Under the pieces are notes generated by a model. The model searched no databases. It saw only the letters and a list, made by a program, of their open reading frames with translations, and was not told the origin of the DNA. Positions 1 through 6,856 of a stretch of DNA of 10,209 nt are shown here, piece by piece. Position numbers and translations under genes: made by a program. Source of the stretch: Dechloromonas sp. Lineage in GTDB: Bacteria > Pseudomonadota > Gammaproteobacteria > Burkholderiales > Rhodocyclaceae. The stretch is from contig JAFLDQ010000129.1 of NCBI GenBank assembly GCA_017302355.1, forward strand, positions 1-10,209, written 5' to 3'. Position 1 is the first letter of the stretch; every line of letters begins with the position of its first letter.

Positions 1-1424
1 TCCTGGGTCTGGACAGCCCGCAGGGCTACCACGTATTCGTAGGTGCGCCCGTCGCCCATGACGCCGACTGACCTGACCGGGAGGAAGACGGCGAAAGCCT
101 GGCTGGTCTTGTCGTACCAGTCGGCGGCACGCAACTCGTCGATGAAGATAGCATCGGCGCGGCGCAGCAGGTCGGCAAATTCCCTGTTCACCTCGCCGAG
201 AATGCGAACTCCCAGGCCGGGGCCGGGAAACGGGTGACGATAGACCATTTCATGCGGCAAGCCGAGGGCCACGCCGAATTCGCGAACTTCGTCCTTGAAT
301 AGTTCGCGCAGCGGTTCGAGCAGTTTGAGATTGAGCGTTTCCGGCAGGCCGCCGACGTTGTGATGGCTCTTGATGGCATGCGCCTTGCCGGTCTTGGCGC
401 CGGCCGATTCGATCACGTCCGGATAGATCGTTCCCTGGGCCAGCCATCTGGCCTTGGGCAGTCTGGCCGCCTCGGCCTGGAAGACCTCGACGAACTCGCG
501 GCCGATGATCTTCCGCTTCTGCTCGGGGTCGGAAACACCGGCCAGATGGCCCATGAACTGAGCCGTCGCGTCGACGTGAATGACCCTGACACCGAGATTG
601 CGGGCGAAGGTTTCCATCACCTGCGCGCCCTCGTTGAGGCGCAGCAGGCCGTTGTCGACGAACACGCAAGTCAGTTGGTCGCCGATCGCCTTGTGCAGCA
701 GGGCCGCCACGACCGACGAGTCGACACCGCCCGACAGGCCGAGGATGACCTCATCGCCGCCAACCACGGCGCGCACCCGGGCGATGGCTTCATTGACGTA
801 GTCGGGCATGTTCCAGTCGTGGCCGCAGCCGCAGATGTCATGCACGAAGCGGGCGATCATTTCCTTGCCCTTGAGGGTGTGCGTGACCTCCGGGTGGAAC
901 TGGAGGGCGTAGAAACCGCGCTCTTCGTCCGCCATCGCGGCCACCGGGCACGATTCGCTGCTGCCGATGACCTTGAAGCCGGCCGGCAGCTCGGTGACCT
1001 TGTCGCCGTGGCTCATCCAGACTTCGAGCAGACCGTGCCCTTCGGCGTTGGTCCTGTCCTGGATGCCCTTGAACAACCGGGAGTGCCCGCGGGCTCGCAC
1101 TTCGGCAAAACCGAACTCCCGCTTGCCCGAACTCTCGACCTTGCCGCCCAGCTGCTGGGCCATGGTCTGCATGCCGTAGCAGATGCCGAGAACCGGGACG
1201 CCGAGTTCGAAAACCACCTGCGGCGCGGTCCACTCCAGCGCCTCGTAGACCGAATTCGGGCCGCCCGAGAGGATGATCCCGTTCGGCTTGAAGGCCCTGA
1301 TGAATTCTGCGGAGACGTCGAACGGATGCAGTTCGCAGTAGACCTGTTGTTCGCGCACGCGGCGGGCAATCAACTGAGTAACCTGGGAACCGAAATCGAG
1401 GATCAGGATCTTCTGGTGGGACAT
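1..1424 (-). CDS. guaA: GMP synthase (glutamine-hydrolysing), 3' end cut by window edge
   Basis: Converts XMP, ATP and glutamine to GMP in the cytoplasm, the last step of de novo GMP synthesis. The frame is open from the ATG at 1424 to the window edge, giving 474 full codons of a family usually about 510-525 long, so roughly the last 40-50 residues (end of the C-terminal dimerisation domain) are outside. The N-terminal class I amidotransferase domain (about 1-190) starts with [14 protein letters not shown] and carries the triad Cys82 (GICYGMQ), His177 and Glu179 (FHPEV). The ATP pyrophosphatase domain has its P-loop SGGVDSSV at 231-238. The visible end, [12 protein letters not shown], is the conserved start of the C-terminal domain. 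No frame break or missing key residue is seen. The start has no clear Shine-Dalgarno sequence but matches the family N-terminus. It lies 184 bases downstream of guaB on the same strand, so the two are probably cotranscribed, with a possible hairpin switch between them. Confidence 0.97.
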   Translation of the reverse strand, partial: MSHQKILILDFGSQVTQLIARRVREQQVYCELHPFDVSAEFIRAFKPNGIILSGGPNSVYEALEWTAPQVVFELGVPVLGICYGMQTMAQQLGGKVESSGKREFGFAEVRARGHSRLFKGIQDRTNAEGHGLLEVWMSHGDKVTELPAGFKVIGSSESCPVAAMADEERGFYALQFHPEVTHTLKGKEMIARFVHDICGCGHDWNMPDYVNEAIARVRAVVGGDEVILGLSGGVDSSVVAALLHKAIGDQLTCVFVDNGLLRLNEGAQVMETFARNLGVRVIHVDATAQFMGHLAGVSDPEQKRKIIGREFVEVFQAEAARLPKARWLAQGTIYPDVIESAGAKTGKAHAIKSHHNVGGLPETLNLKLLEPLRELFKDEVREFGVALGLPHEMVYRHPFPGPGLGVRILGEVNREFADLLRRADAIFIDELRAADWYDKTSQAFAVFLPVRSVGVMGDGRTYEYVVALRAVQTQ

Positions 1425-1608
1425 GGCGGAATCTACCGGTTCGGCAGCATGAGTGGATAGCGCCGGGAGAATCCGGCGCCTGTCAGAAGCCGGATTTGCT
1501 GGCGCCCGTCGAGTCGACACAAGGAAGGGGTGGTGAGAAGGCAATGACGCCGCCAGCGCCGGCCACTGCGACGAGCGCCTTCAACCAGGGAAGCCATCGG
1601 GACACGAA
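1425..1608 (-). other. guaB-guaA intergenic region, no gene seen
   Basis: A gap of 184 bases between the guaB stop and the guaA start. I see no credible coding sequence: the open frames crossing it are antisense shadows or lack family features. Its one notable content is the set of pairing segments at 1460-1496. No strong promoter and no hairpin followed by a T-run is visible, so guaB and guaA are likely one transcription unit. Confidence 0.6.
1460..1496 (-). promoter_or_regulatory. Two mutually exclusive hairpins upstream of guaA (possible attenuator or leader switch)
   Basis: Seen directly: GCGCCGG (1460-1466) pairs with CCGGCGC (1473-1479) around a 6-base loop. The overlapping segment AATCCGGC (1470-1477) can instead pair with GCCGGATT (1489-1496) around an 11-base loop. 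The middle segment can join only one stem at a time. In guaB-to-guaA transcript order, the 8-pair stem can form first and the all-GC 7-pair stem second, ending 35 bases before the guaA ATG. The second stem is not followed by a U-run, so it is not a classic terminator. The function, if any, is inference; it could also be an ordinary transcript-stabilising repeat. Confidence 0.35.
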
Positions 1609-3072
1609 CTACTCGATGTGGTAATTCGGGGCTTCCTTGGTAATCTGCACGTCGTGGACGTGCGACTCGCGGACGCCGGCCGACGTGATTTCCATGAAGC
1701 AGGCCTGTTCGTGCATCTGGGCAATGGTCGAACACCCGAGGTAGCCCATCGCCGAACGCAGGCCGCCCGTCAACTGGTGAATGACGGCCAGGACCGAGCC
1801 CTTGTACGGCACGCGGCCCTCGATTCCTTCCGGCACGAACTTGTCGACGTTGGCCGTGGCTTCCTGGAAGTAGCGGTCGGAAGAGCCCGCCTGCATGGCG
1901 CCGAGCGAGCCCATCCCGCGGTACGACTTGTACGAACGCCCCTGGAACAGTTCGACATCCCCCGGCGCCTCTTCCGTGCCGGCAAACAGCCCGCCGAGCA
2001 TCACCGTATCGGCGCCCGCGGCAATCGCCTTGGCGATATCGCCGGAATAGCGGATGCCGCCATCGGCAATCATCGGCACGCCGCTGCCCTTGAGGGCCTC
2101 CGAGACGTTCTGGATCGCCGTGATCTGCGGCACGCCGACGCCAGCCACGATCCGCGTCGTGCAGATCGAGCCGGGGCCGATCCCCACCTTGACCGCATCG
2201 GCGCCGCTGTCGGCCAGTGCCCGCGCGGCATCCGCCGTGGCGATGTTGCCGCCGATGACCTCGATCTGCGGATGGTGTTTCTTGATCCAGCGGACCCGGT
2301 CGAGCACCCCCTGCGAGTGTCCGTGGGCAGTATCGACGATGACGACGTCAACCCCCGCCTCTGCAAGTCGCTCGACCCGCTCTTCGGTGCCGGGGCCGAC
2401 ACCGACCGCGGCGCCAGCGCGCAAACTGCCGGAAGCATCCTTGTTGGCGAGCGGATGTTCCGTAGACTTGAGGATGTCCTTGACGGTGATCAGGCCGCGC
2501 AGATGGAACGCGTCGTCGATGACCAGAACCCGCTCGAGTCGGTGCACCCGCAGCAACTCCTTGGCATCCTCGACACTGGCGCCCTCCTTGACCGTGACCA
2601 GGCGCTTGCGCGGGGTCATGATCGCCCTCACCGGCTGGTCGAGGTTGGTTTCGAAGCGCAGATCGCGGTTGGTGACGATGCCGACCACCTTCCCCGCCCT
2701 GTCGATCACGGGCAGACCGGAAATGCGGTACTGGGTGGTGATCTCGAGAACATCGCGAACCGTCATCAGCGGTGAAACGGTGATCGGATCCTTGAGGATG
2801 CCGGATTCGAAGCGCTTGACCTTGGCCACCTCGGCCGCCTGGGCCTTCGGCGACAGGTTCTTGTGAATGATGCCGATGCCGCCTTCCTGGGCGAGCGCAA
2901 TCGCAAGGCGGCCTTCGGTAACGGTGTCCATGGCTGCCGAAAGCAGCGGCAGGTTGAGAGAAATGCTGCGCGTCAGCCGGGTGGACAGGCTGACGTCACG
3001 TGGCAGGATCCGGGAATGTGCAGGGACGAGCAGGACATCGTCGAATGTCAGGGCTTTTTGCAGAATGCGCAT
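1609..3072 (-). CDS. guaB: Inosine-5'-monophosphate dehydrogenase
   Basis: Oxidises IMP to XMP with NAD+, the committed step to guanine nucleotides, as a cytoplasmic tetramer. The protein has 487 residues, the normal length. The start at 3072 ([15 protein letters not shown]) is the family N-terminus; an in-frame ATG at 3120 would add 16 unrelated residues and lies upstream of the likely -10 box. The TIM-barrel catalytic domain is split by a CBS-domain pair at about 95-205. The catalytic Cys304 sits in GPGSICTTR, the NAD/IMP-binding segment includes [11 protein letters not shown] (335-345), and the flap includes [11 protein letters not shown] (415-425). All key residues are present. It is followed by guaA and divergent from a DUF4124 gene. 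A TATAAT box at 3106-3101 would give a leader of roughly 20-25 bases. Confidence 0.97.
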   Translation of the reverse strand: MRILQKALTFDDVLLVPAHSRILPRDVSLSTRLTRSISLNLPLLSAAMDTVTEGRLAIALAQEGGIGIIHKNLSPKAQAAEVAKVKRFESGILKDPITVSPLMTVRDVLEITTQYRISGLPVIDRAGKVVGIVTNRDLRFETNLDQPVRAIMTPRKRLVTVKEGASVEDAKELLRVHRLERVLVIDDAFHLRGLITVKDILKSTEHPLANKDASGSLRAGAAVGVGPGTEERVERLAEAGVDVVIVDTAHGHSQGVLDRVRWIKKHHPQIEVIGGNIATADAARALADSGADAVKVGIGPGSICTTRIVAGVGVPQITAIQNVSEALKGSGVPMIADGGIRYSGDIAKAIAAGADTVMLGGLFAGTEEAPGDVELFQGRSYKSYRGMGSLGAMQAGSSDRYFQEATANVDKFVPEGIEGRVPYKGSVLAVIHQLTGGLRSAMGYLGCSTIAQMHEQACFMEITSAGVRESHVHDVQITKEAPNYHIE

Positions 3073-3098
3073 GGCCTTTGATCCAGGGTCACAAAAAC

Positions 3099-3107
3099 GT
3101 ATTATAC
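3099..3107. promoter_or_regulatory. Overlapping divergent -10 boxes for guaB and the DUF4124 gene
   Basis: The near-palindrome GTATTATAC reads TATAAT on the minus strand (3106-3101, a perfect sigma-70 -10 box facing guaB) and TATTAT on the plus strand (3100-3105, facing the DUF4124 gene). The plus side has a possible -35, TTGATC (3078-3083), 16 bases upstream. The minus side has no good -35. Both would give leaders of about 20-25 bases. This is in the only gap between two divergent genes (3073-3134), which supports a promoter role; start points are not demonstrated. Confidence 0.55.
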
Positions 3108-3134
3108 CGGAATCGCCCATGACTCCGGATCACC

Positions 3135-3635
3135 ATGAAAACCGCCCTGATTCTTGCCTTGGCAGTCGCGTCGACCGCAACCGTCATCGACGCCAATGCG
3201 CAAACCTACCAATGGAAGGACAGCAGCGGCCGCACGGTGATCTCCGACACGCCGCCGCCAGCTTCGGTGCGCGGTTCCCGGGCAGTCGGCACCTCTCCCC
3301 CGCCGTCGATTGGCGCCCCGGCGACCGATGCCGCGCAGGCAACCGGCAACCCGCCGTCTGCGGGCGCCCCCAAGACGACGGCCGAAAAGGACATGGAGTT
3401 CCGCAAACGTCAGCAGGAAGCCAGGGAAAAGGCCGACAAGGAATCGAAGGAGGCCGCCCAGGCGGCGCAGAATCGGGAAAACTGCGAACGCGCCCGCACC
3501 CACCTGCAGGCGCTCGAATCAGGCCGCCGCATGATCCTGCCCGACGGCAAGGGTGGCGAGATGTTCCTGGAGGATGCCCAGCGCGGTGACGAAATCGAGC
3601 GCACGCGCAACACGATTGCCGAGTCCTGCAAGTAG
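3135..3635 (+). CDS. Secreted DUF4124-domain protein of unknown function
   Basis: Protein of 166 residues; no known biochemical role. Residues 1-22 form a signal peptide (MKTALILALAVAS..., cleavage motif Ala-Asn-Ala before Gln23), so it should be periplasmic. Right after it comes the DUF4124 segment TYQWKDSSGRTVISDTPPP (24-42), the short Tyr-Lys/Gln-Trp-x-Asp...Gly-x-x-x-xSer/Tyr-D-x-P pattern typical of the domain. A Pro/Ala/Gly-rich linker (about 40-82) leads to a charged, probably helical stretch rich in Lys, Glu and Ala (83-116), then a C-terminal segment with Cys117 and Cys165, which could form a disulphide. It diverges from guaB and converges on rnfH with a 28-base gap. The location next to guaB and rnfH is, as I recall, common in Betaproteobacteria, but gives no functional clue. 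Confidence 0.85.
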   Translation: MKTALILALAVASTATVIDANAQTYQWKDSSGRTVISDTPPPASVRGSRAVGTSPPPSIGAPATDAAQATGNPPSAGAPKTTAEKDMEFRKRQQEAREKADKESKEAAQAAQNRENCERARTHLQALESGRRMILPDGKGGEMFLEDAQRGDEIERTRNTIAESCK

Positions 3636-3663
3636 CTGCGCTCGCTGAACCCGCGACAGTCGC

Positions 3664-3990
3664 TCAGGCATCGGGGGCGTCGGCATCGCCGGCGCCCTTT
3701 TTCATGACCTTGCCTTCTGCTGCGCGCTGCTTGCGAACTTCCCTGGGGTCGGCGATCAGCGGCCGGTAGATTTCCACGCGATCGCGATCACGCAGCGCCG
3801 TGTCCAGCCTGGACAGTTTGGCAAAGATGCCGAACTTGTTCTTGCGCAGATCGATCTCCGGGTGCTTCTCGAGCAGCCCCGATGCTTCGAGCGCCTGTTG
3901 CAGCGTGGCCCCTTCCGCCAGGACCAGCGGAACGAGAACCTGCTTGTCCGGCAAGGCATAGCACACTTCAACCTTGAGCGTTTCAGCCAT
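3664..3990 (-). CDS. rnfH: RnfH family protein (UPF0125, ubiquitin-like fold; RatB)
   Basis: A 108-residue protein of the RnfH family, a beta-grasp (ubiquitin/ThiS-like) fold. The name comes from an rnf cluster, and the E. coli neighbour of ratA was called RatB; its molecular role is unsettled. Recognised by the N-terminal strand MAETLKVEVCYALPDKQ (1-17), KNKFGIF (50-56) and the family signature RVEIYRPLIADPREVRKQRA (71-90), followed by a charged Lys/Asp-rich tail. It starts at 3990 inside the end of ratA: the ATG and the ratA TGA share ATGGCTGA, an 8-base overlap, with GGAG six bases before the ATG. An in-frame ATG four codons earlier (4002) is possible but has worse spacing. Probable translational coupling with ratA. 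Confidence 0.93.
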   Translation of the reverse strand: MAETLKVEVCYALPDKQVLVPLVLAEGATLQQALEASGLLEKHPEIDLRKNKFGIFAKLSRLDTALRDRDRVEIYRPLIADPREVRKQRAAEGKVMKKGAGDADAPDA

Positions 3991-4426
3991 TCGCTTCTCC
4001 ATAGACCTGTCCGGCCCGGCGCACGAATGCGTCGACGAAAGTGTTGGCGATGTGGCTGAACACCGGACCGATCGCCTTTTCGAAGACCCTGCTGGAGAAG
4101 TCATAATGCAACTGGAACTCGATCTTGCAGGCAGTCTCCGCCAGCGCCCTGAAGTGCCACGATCCCTCGAGACGCCGGAAAGGCCCGTCGACCAGGAATA
4201 TCCGCATCGAACGCGGCACCTCCTTGTGATTTTCGGTGGTAAAGCAGGTCTTGACGCTGTGATAATTGACATGCAGCGTCGCCACCGTCTTCACCGGGTC
4301 GCGGAAATTGACTGCGGTCTGGCTACACCATGGCAGGAAAGCGGGGTAGTCCTCGCAGCGGTCAACCAGTTCGAACATACGGTCGGCGGACTGTCCGATC
4401 AGTACGGATTTTTCGACCAGGGCCAT
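3983..4426 (-). CDS. ratA: RatA, START/COQ10-family protein (ribosome association toxin homologue)
   Basis: 147 residues covering the whole polyketide cyclase/COQ10-type START domain. Family marks are EKSVLIGQSADRMFELVD (5-22), the EDYPAFLPWC motif (25-34), and the C-terminal helix FVDAFVRRAGQVYG (130-143) that lines the lipid pocket in this fold. E. coli RatA was described as blocking association of 30S and 50S subunits; the eukaryotic COQ10 relatives bind coenzyme Q, and which role applies here cannot be read from sequence. No membrane segment or signal peptide. It overlaps rnfH by 8 bases and diverges from smpB with a 59-base gap. The start at 4426 matches the family N-terminus though the Shine-Dalgarno sequence is weak (AGGA is too far upstream). 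Confidence 0.93.
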   Translation of the reverse strand: MALVEKSVLIGQSADRMFELVDRCEDYPAFLPWCSQTAVNFRDPVKTVATLHVNYHSVKTCFTTENHKEVPRSMRIFLVDGPFRRLEGSWHFRALAETACKIEFQLHYDFSSRVFEKAIGPVFSHIANTFVDAFVRRAGQVYGEANG

Positions 4427-4485
4427 GCGTCGGAGGGAGTTCCTGAATCCTGTAGAATGCCCAATTTTAATGGATCGTCGGCGGC
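4427..4485. promoter_or_regulatory. Divergent ratA/smpB promoter region
   Basis: Only 59 bases separate the two divergent starts, so the promoters must lie here or inside the genes. Candidates are TAGAAT at 4453-4458 as a -10 for smpB and TAAAAT at 4469-4464 (minus strand) for ratA, in the only AT-rich patch nearby. Neither has a good -35, so assignments are tentative. Confidence 0.35.
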
Positions 4486-4935
4486 ATGAGCATCACGGTC
4501 AACAAAAAAGCCTTTCACGATTACTTCATCGAGGAGAAGCACGAGGCGGGCATTGCCCTTGAAGGATGGGAGGTCAAGGCCATCCGGGCGGGCCGCATGA
4601 ACATCAAGGAATCGTACGTCATCATCAAGGGCGGCGAGCTTTTCCTGATCGGCATGCACATCACACCGCTGCTGACGGCGTCGACCCACGTCCATCCCGA
4701 TCCGACGCGCACCCGCAGGCTGTTGCTGCACCAACGCGAAATCATGAAACTGATTGGCAAGGTCGAGCGCGCCGGCTACGCGCTCGTGCCGCTCGACCTG
4801 CACTTCACGCGGGGGCGCATCAAGCTGGAAATCGGCCTCGCCAAGGGCAAGAAGCAGTACGACAAACGCGCTGACGAACTGGAGAAGGACTCGAAACGCG
4901 AGGCGCAGCGGGCAATGAAGGTTCACCAGCGCTGA
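4486..4935 (+). CDS. smpB: SsrA (tmRNA)-binding protein SmpB
   Basis: Binds the tRNA-like part of tmRNA and delivers it to stalled ribosomes for trans-translation. The 149 residues are a little short of the 150-160 usual for the family. Visible marks are [12 protein letters not shown] (6-17), [18 protein letters not shown] (20-37), which forms the core beta-barrel contacts, and [12 protein letters not shown] (117-128), leading into the basic C-terminal tail that occupies the mRNA channel on the stalled ribosome ([13 protein letters not shown]). The tail looks complete. Divergent from ratA, as in E. coli, and convergent with the sco gene after 30 bases. The tmRNA gene itself (ssrA) is not in this window. 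Confidence 0.97.
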   Translation: MSITVNKKAFHDYFIEEKHEAGIALEGWEVKAIRAGRMNIKESYVIIKGGELFLIGMHITPLLTASTHVHPDPTRTRRLLLHQREIMKLIGKVERAGYALVPLDLHFTRGRIKLEIGLAKGKKQYDKRADELEKDSKREAQRAMKVHQR

Positions 4936-4954
4936 GGTCGAAAGCCCTTCACCG

Positions 4955-4978
4955 TGCCGGCAGGTTCAATGGCCGGCA
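4955..4978. terminator. Possible hairpin between convergent smpB and sco
   Basis: TGCCGGC (4955-4961) and GCCGGCA (4972-4978) form a perfect 7-pair stem with a 10-base loop, spanning the sco stop codon (4966-4968), 20 bases after the smpB stop. There is no T-run on either side, so it is at best a weak or factor-dependent terminator for the convergent pair. Confidence 0.3.
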
Positions 4979-5547
4979 AGCAATCCGCGGATGTCGGTGA
5001 CGATATCGTCGACGCCGGCTGAATCCCTGACATAAAGCCGCAGACGTCCGGCCGGATCGTAAACGTAGGCTCCCGACGAGTGGTCCAGCACGTATCCGAG
5101 TTGACTCCCGACCTCCTTGCGCGAACTGAAGACGCGGAACTCTTCGGAAACCGCCTTCGTCTGCGCCGCGTCGCCGTGCAGCCCGAGAAAGGACGGGTGA
5201 AACCAGGGCACGAATTCCTTCAGCCGCTCGCTGGTGTCGCGTTCCGGATCCAGCGAAACGAACAGCACCTGAACCTTCTCCGCTTCCGGACCCAGCGCCT
5301 TCAGCACCTCGGCGAACCGGGAAAGCGTTGTCGGGCAGATGTCCGGACACGATGCATACCCGAAAACGACCACGACAACCTTGCCACGAAAATCGCCGAG
5401 GGAACGATTACGCCCGTTGTGATCTCCAAGTGTCAGTTGGCGCGCGAAGGTGGCGCCGGTCAGGTTGGTGTTGCGAAACTCGACAGGAGCCTGATCGCAT
5501 GCCAGAACAAGCGGGCAAAAAAGCGTAGCAATCAGGCGACGAACCAT
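4966..5547 (-). CDS. SCO1/SenC/PrrC family copper chaperone for cytochrome oxidase
   Basis: Thioredoxin-fold protein that delivers copper to, or keeps reduced, the CuA site of cytochrome oxidase subunit II in the periplasm. Using the ATG at 5547 it has 193 residues: a hydrophobic N-terminal segment ending LVLAC with a likely lipidated Cys17 (a lipobox-like site), then the SCO domain with the copper ligands Cys67 and Cys71 (ASCPDICP) and His156 (YVLDHSSGAYV), plus FVSLDPERDT at 96-105. All three copper ligands are present. Start choice: ATGs exist at 5565, 5550 and 5547. AGGA lies 7 bases before 5547 and 4 before 5550, while 5565 has no Shine-Dalgarno and puts polar residues before the signal peptide. 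It diverges from coxB with fewer than 80 bases between, fitting a role in maturing that oxidase. Confidence 0.93.
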   Translation of the reverse strand: MVRRLIATLFCPLVLACDQAPVEFRNTNLTGATFARQLTLGDHNGRNRSLGDFRGKVVVVVFGYASCPDICPTTLSRFAEVLKALGPEAEKVQVLFVSLDPERDTSERLKEFVPWFHPSFLGLHGDAAQTKAVSEEFRVFSSRKEVGSQLGYVLDHSSGAYVYDPAGRLRLYVRDSAGVDDIVTDIRGLLAGH

Positions 5548-5579
5548 CATACTATCCTGCGACATTTTGACGCAGTCGA

Positions 5580-5607
5580 TTGTGAACTTGGCGTTCGGTT
5601 CTCACAA
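5580..5607. promoter_or_regulatory. TTGTGA/TCACAA inverted repeat between sco and coxB
   Basis: Seen: TTGTGA (5580-5585) and TCACAA (5602-5607) form a perfect 6-base inverted repeat with centres 22 bases apart, about two helical turns, in the only gap between the divergent copper chaperone and oxidase genes. On the minus strand the outer copy can serve as a -35 (TTGTGA, 5607-5602) with CACAAT as a -10 (5584-5579) after 17 bases, a moderate sigma-70 promoter for sco. It could be an operator shared by both sides; the regulator is unknown. The half-site looks like that of CRP, but the spacing (16 instead of 6) does not fit. Confidence 0.35.
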
Positions 5608-5622
5608 GAGGGAGGGAACAGG

Positions 5623-6846
5623 ATGGGAAGCTGTGTCGATCACAACGCGGATTTGGTGAGTATGCCGGCTGGCAGTAGAGCGTGGGCACCCGGGCTGCCG
5701 CAGCGGCTGCTGACTGTGACCATGGCCTTCCTGCCGGGCGTTGCCGGCGCCGAATACAGGTACAACTTTCCCGAGCCGGTGACACCCGTCGCCCGGGAAA
5801 CGCTTCACGTCCATAACGAGTTCATGCTGATCATCACCATTCTTTTCGTGGCGGTGTTCGCGATCATGATCTACTCGATGATCAAGCACCGCAAGAGCGT
5901 CGGCCACCGGCCTGCGAAGTTTACCGGGCCAACCGGCGGACTGCAGTGGCTCTGGGCACTCGTCCCCTTTGCCATCCTGCTTTTCATCGACTTCGTCCTG
6001 ATGGGCATTCCGGCAGTCCATGCCCTCATCGAAATGGAAGACACCAAGACCCGCGCCGACATGGTTCTCAAGGTCACGGGCATGCAATGGAAATGGCAGT
6101 ACGAGTACCCGGAAGCGGGGGTCAAGTTCATCAGCACCATGTCCACGCCGCGCGAGCAGATCAACAACGCCGAAGCCAAGGGCGCGAATTATCTGCTCGA
6201 GGTTGACAAGCCTGTGGTGCTTCCGGTCGGGAAGAAAGTCCGGATTCTGCTGACCTCGACCGACGTCATCCACACCTGGTGGGTACCCCAGTTCGGCGTC
6301 AAGCGCGATGCCATTCCGGGCTTCCTGCGGGAAACCTGGGTGCAGATCGAAAAACCCGGCACCTATCGTGGTCAATGCGCCGAACTGTGCGGCAAGGATC
6401 ACGGGTTCATGCCCATTGTCGTGCATGCGGTACCGGAGCCCGAATACCTGGCCTGGCTGGAAGAGAAGAAGGCCGAGGCCAAGGCCGCCGCCGGTGGCGC
6501 AGACCGGACCTGGAGCAGCCACGAACTGATGGCCAAGGGAAAGGAGGTCTACGACAAGCAGTGTGGGGTCTGTCACCAGGCGAATGGCCTGGGCATGCCT
6601 CCTGCTTTTCCGCCCATCTCTGGCAGCCCGATCGTCAAGGGTCCGCTGCTCGCCATGGATGGCAAGATCATCAAGGACAGTCACGTCGACCGTGTCCTCA
6701 ACGGCAAGACCGGCACGGCCATGCAGGCTTTCCGCAACACCCTGTCGGATGTCGAACTGGCTGCGGTCATCACCTACGAGAGAAACAGTTTTGGCAACCG
6801 CCAGGGCGACATGATCCAGCCCGCCCAGATCAAGAGCTTGCGCTAG
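5623..6846 (+). CDS. coxB: Cytochrome c oxidase subunit II with fused cytochrome c domain (caa3 type)
   Basis: Takes electrons from the periplasmic side through CuA to heme a of CoxA. The ATG at 5623 has GGAGG 7 bases upstream; the frame is open further back, but only as the antisense of sco. The protein has 407 residues: a long-n-region signal peptide (cleavage near AGA, 41-43), two membrane helices at about 66-86 and 109-130, then the CuA cupredoxin domain. Its ligands are His217, Cys252, Glu254, Cys256, His260 and Met263 (CAELCGKDHGFM), with the electron-entry aromatic patch QWKWQYEY at 155-162. The C-terminal cytochrome c domain (about 300-390) has CGVCH at 314-318 and the likely distal Met367. 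Odd point: at the start of helix 2 the usual Leu-Glu-x-x-Trp reads Leu-Gln108-Trp-Leu-Trp, so the K-pathway entrance glutamate is lost. First gene of the cox operon. Confidence 0.96.
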   Translation: MGSCVDHNADLVSMPAGSRAWAPGLPQRLLTVTMAFLPGVAGAEYRYNFPEPVTPVARETLHVHNEFMLIITILFVAVFAIMIYSMIKHRKSVGHRPAKFTGPTGGLQWLWALVPFAILLFIDFVLMGIPAVHALIEMEDTKTRADMVLKVTGMQWKWQYEYPEAGVKFISTMSTPREQINNAEAKGANYLLEVDKPVVLPVGKKVRILLTSTDVIHTWWVPQFGVKRDAIPGFLRETWVQIEKPGTYRGQCAELCGKDHGFMPIVVHAVPEPEYLAWLEEKKAEAKAAAGGADRTWSSHELMAKGKEVYDKQCGVCHQANGLGMPPAFPPISGSPIVKGPLLAMDGKIIKDSHVDRVLNGKTGTAMQAFRNTLSDVELAAVITYERNSFGNRQGDMIQPAQIKSLR

Positions 6847-6856
6847 GAGAATCGAG

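Noticed and set aside
360..1460. Long plus-strand open frame (366 codons) opposite guaA
   Set aside because: It is antisense to a clearly recognisable guaA. Its composition (rich in His, Asp, Arg, Leu) is typical of GC-rich shadow frames, with no family match recognised.
1433..1735. Minus-strand 100-codon frame bridging guaB and guaA, ending just before guaA
   Set aside because: More than a third overlaps guaB in another frame, and the rest is Arg-rich with no family features or ribosome site. A leader-peptide role for its last codons is not supported.
1618..2775. Plus-strand open frame of 385 codons opposite guaB
   Set aside because: Antisense shadow of guaB; no recognisable domain and no ribosome site of note.
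3085..3106. Possible PurR-like operator in the guaB promoter (AAAAACGT core)
   Set aside because: Only a few central bases match the gamma-proteobacterial PurR box, and the right half is absent.
5584..5596. GAAC-N5-GTTC inverted repeat upstream of coxB
   Set aside because: Only four bases per arm, expected often by chance; the longer TTGTGA/TCACAA repeat around it is better supported.
5602..5607. CRP/FNR site between sco and coxB
   Set aside because: The half-sites resemble CRP, but the 16-base gap is wrong for CRP (6) and for FNR (TTGAT-N4-ATCAA).
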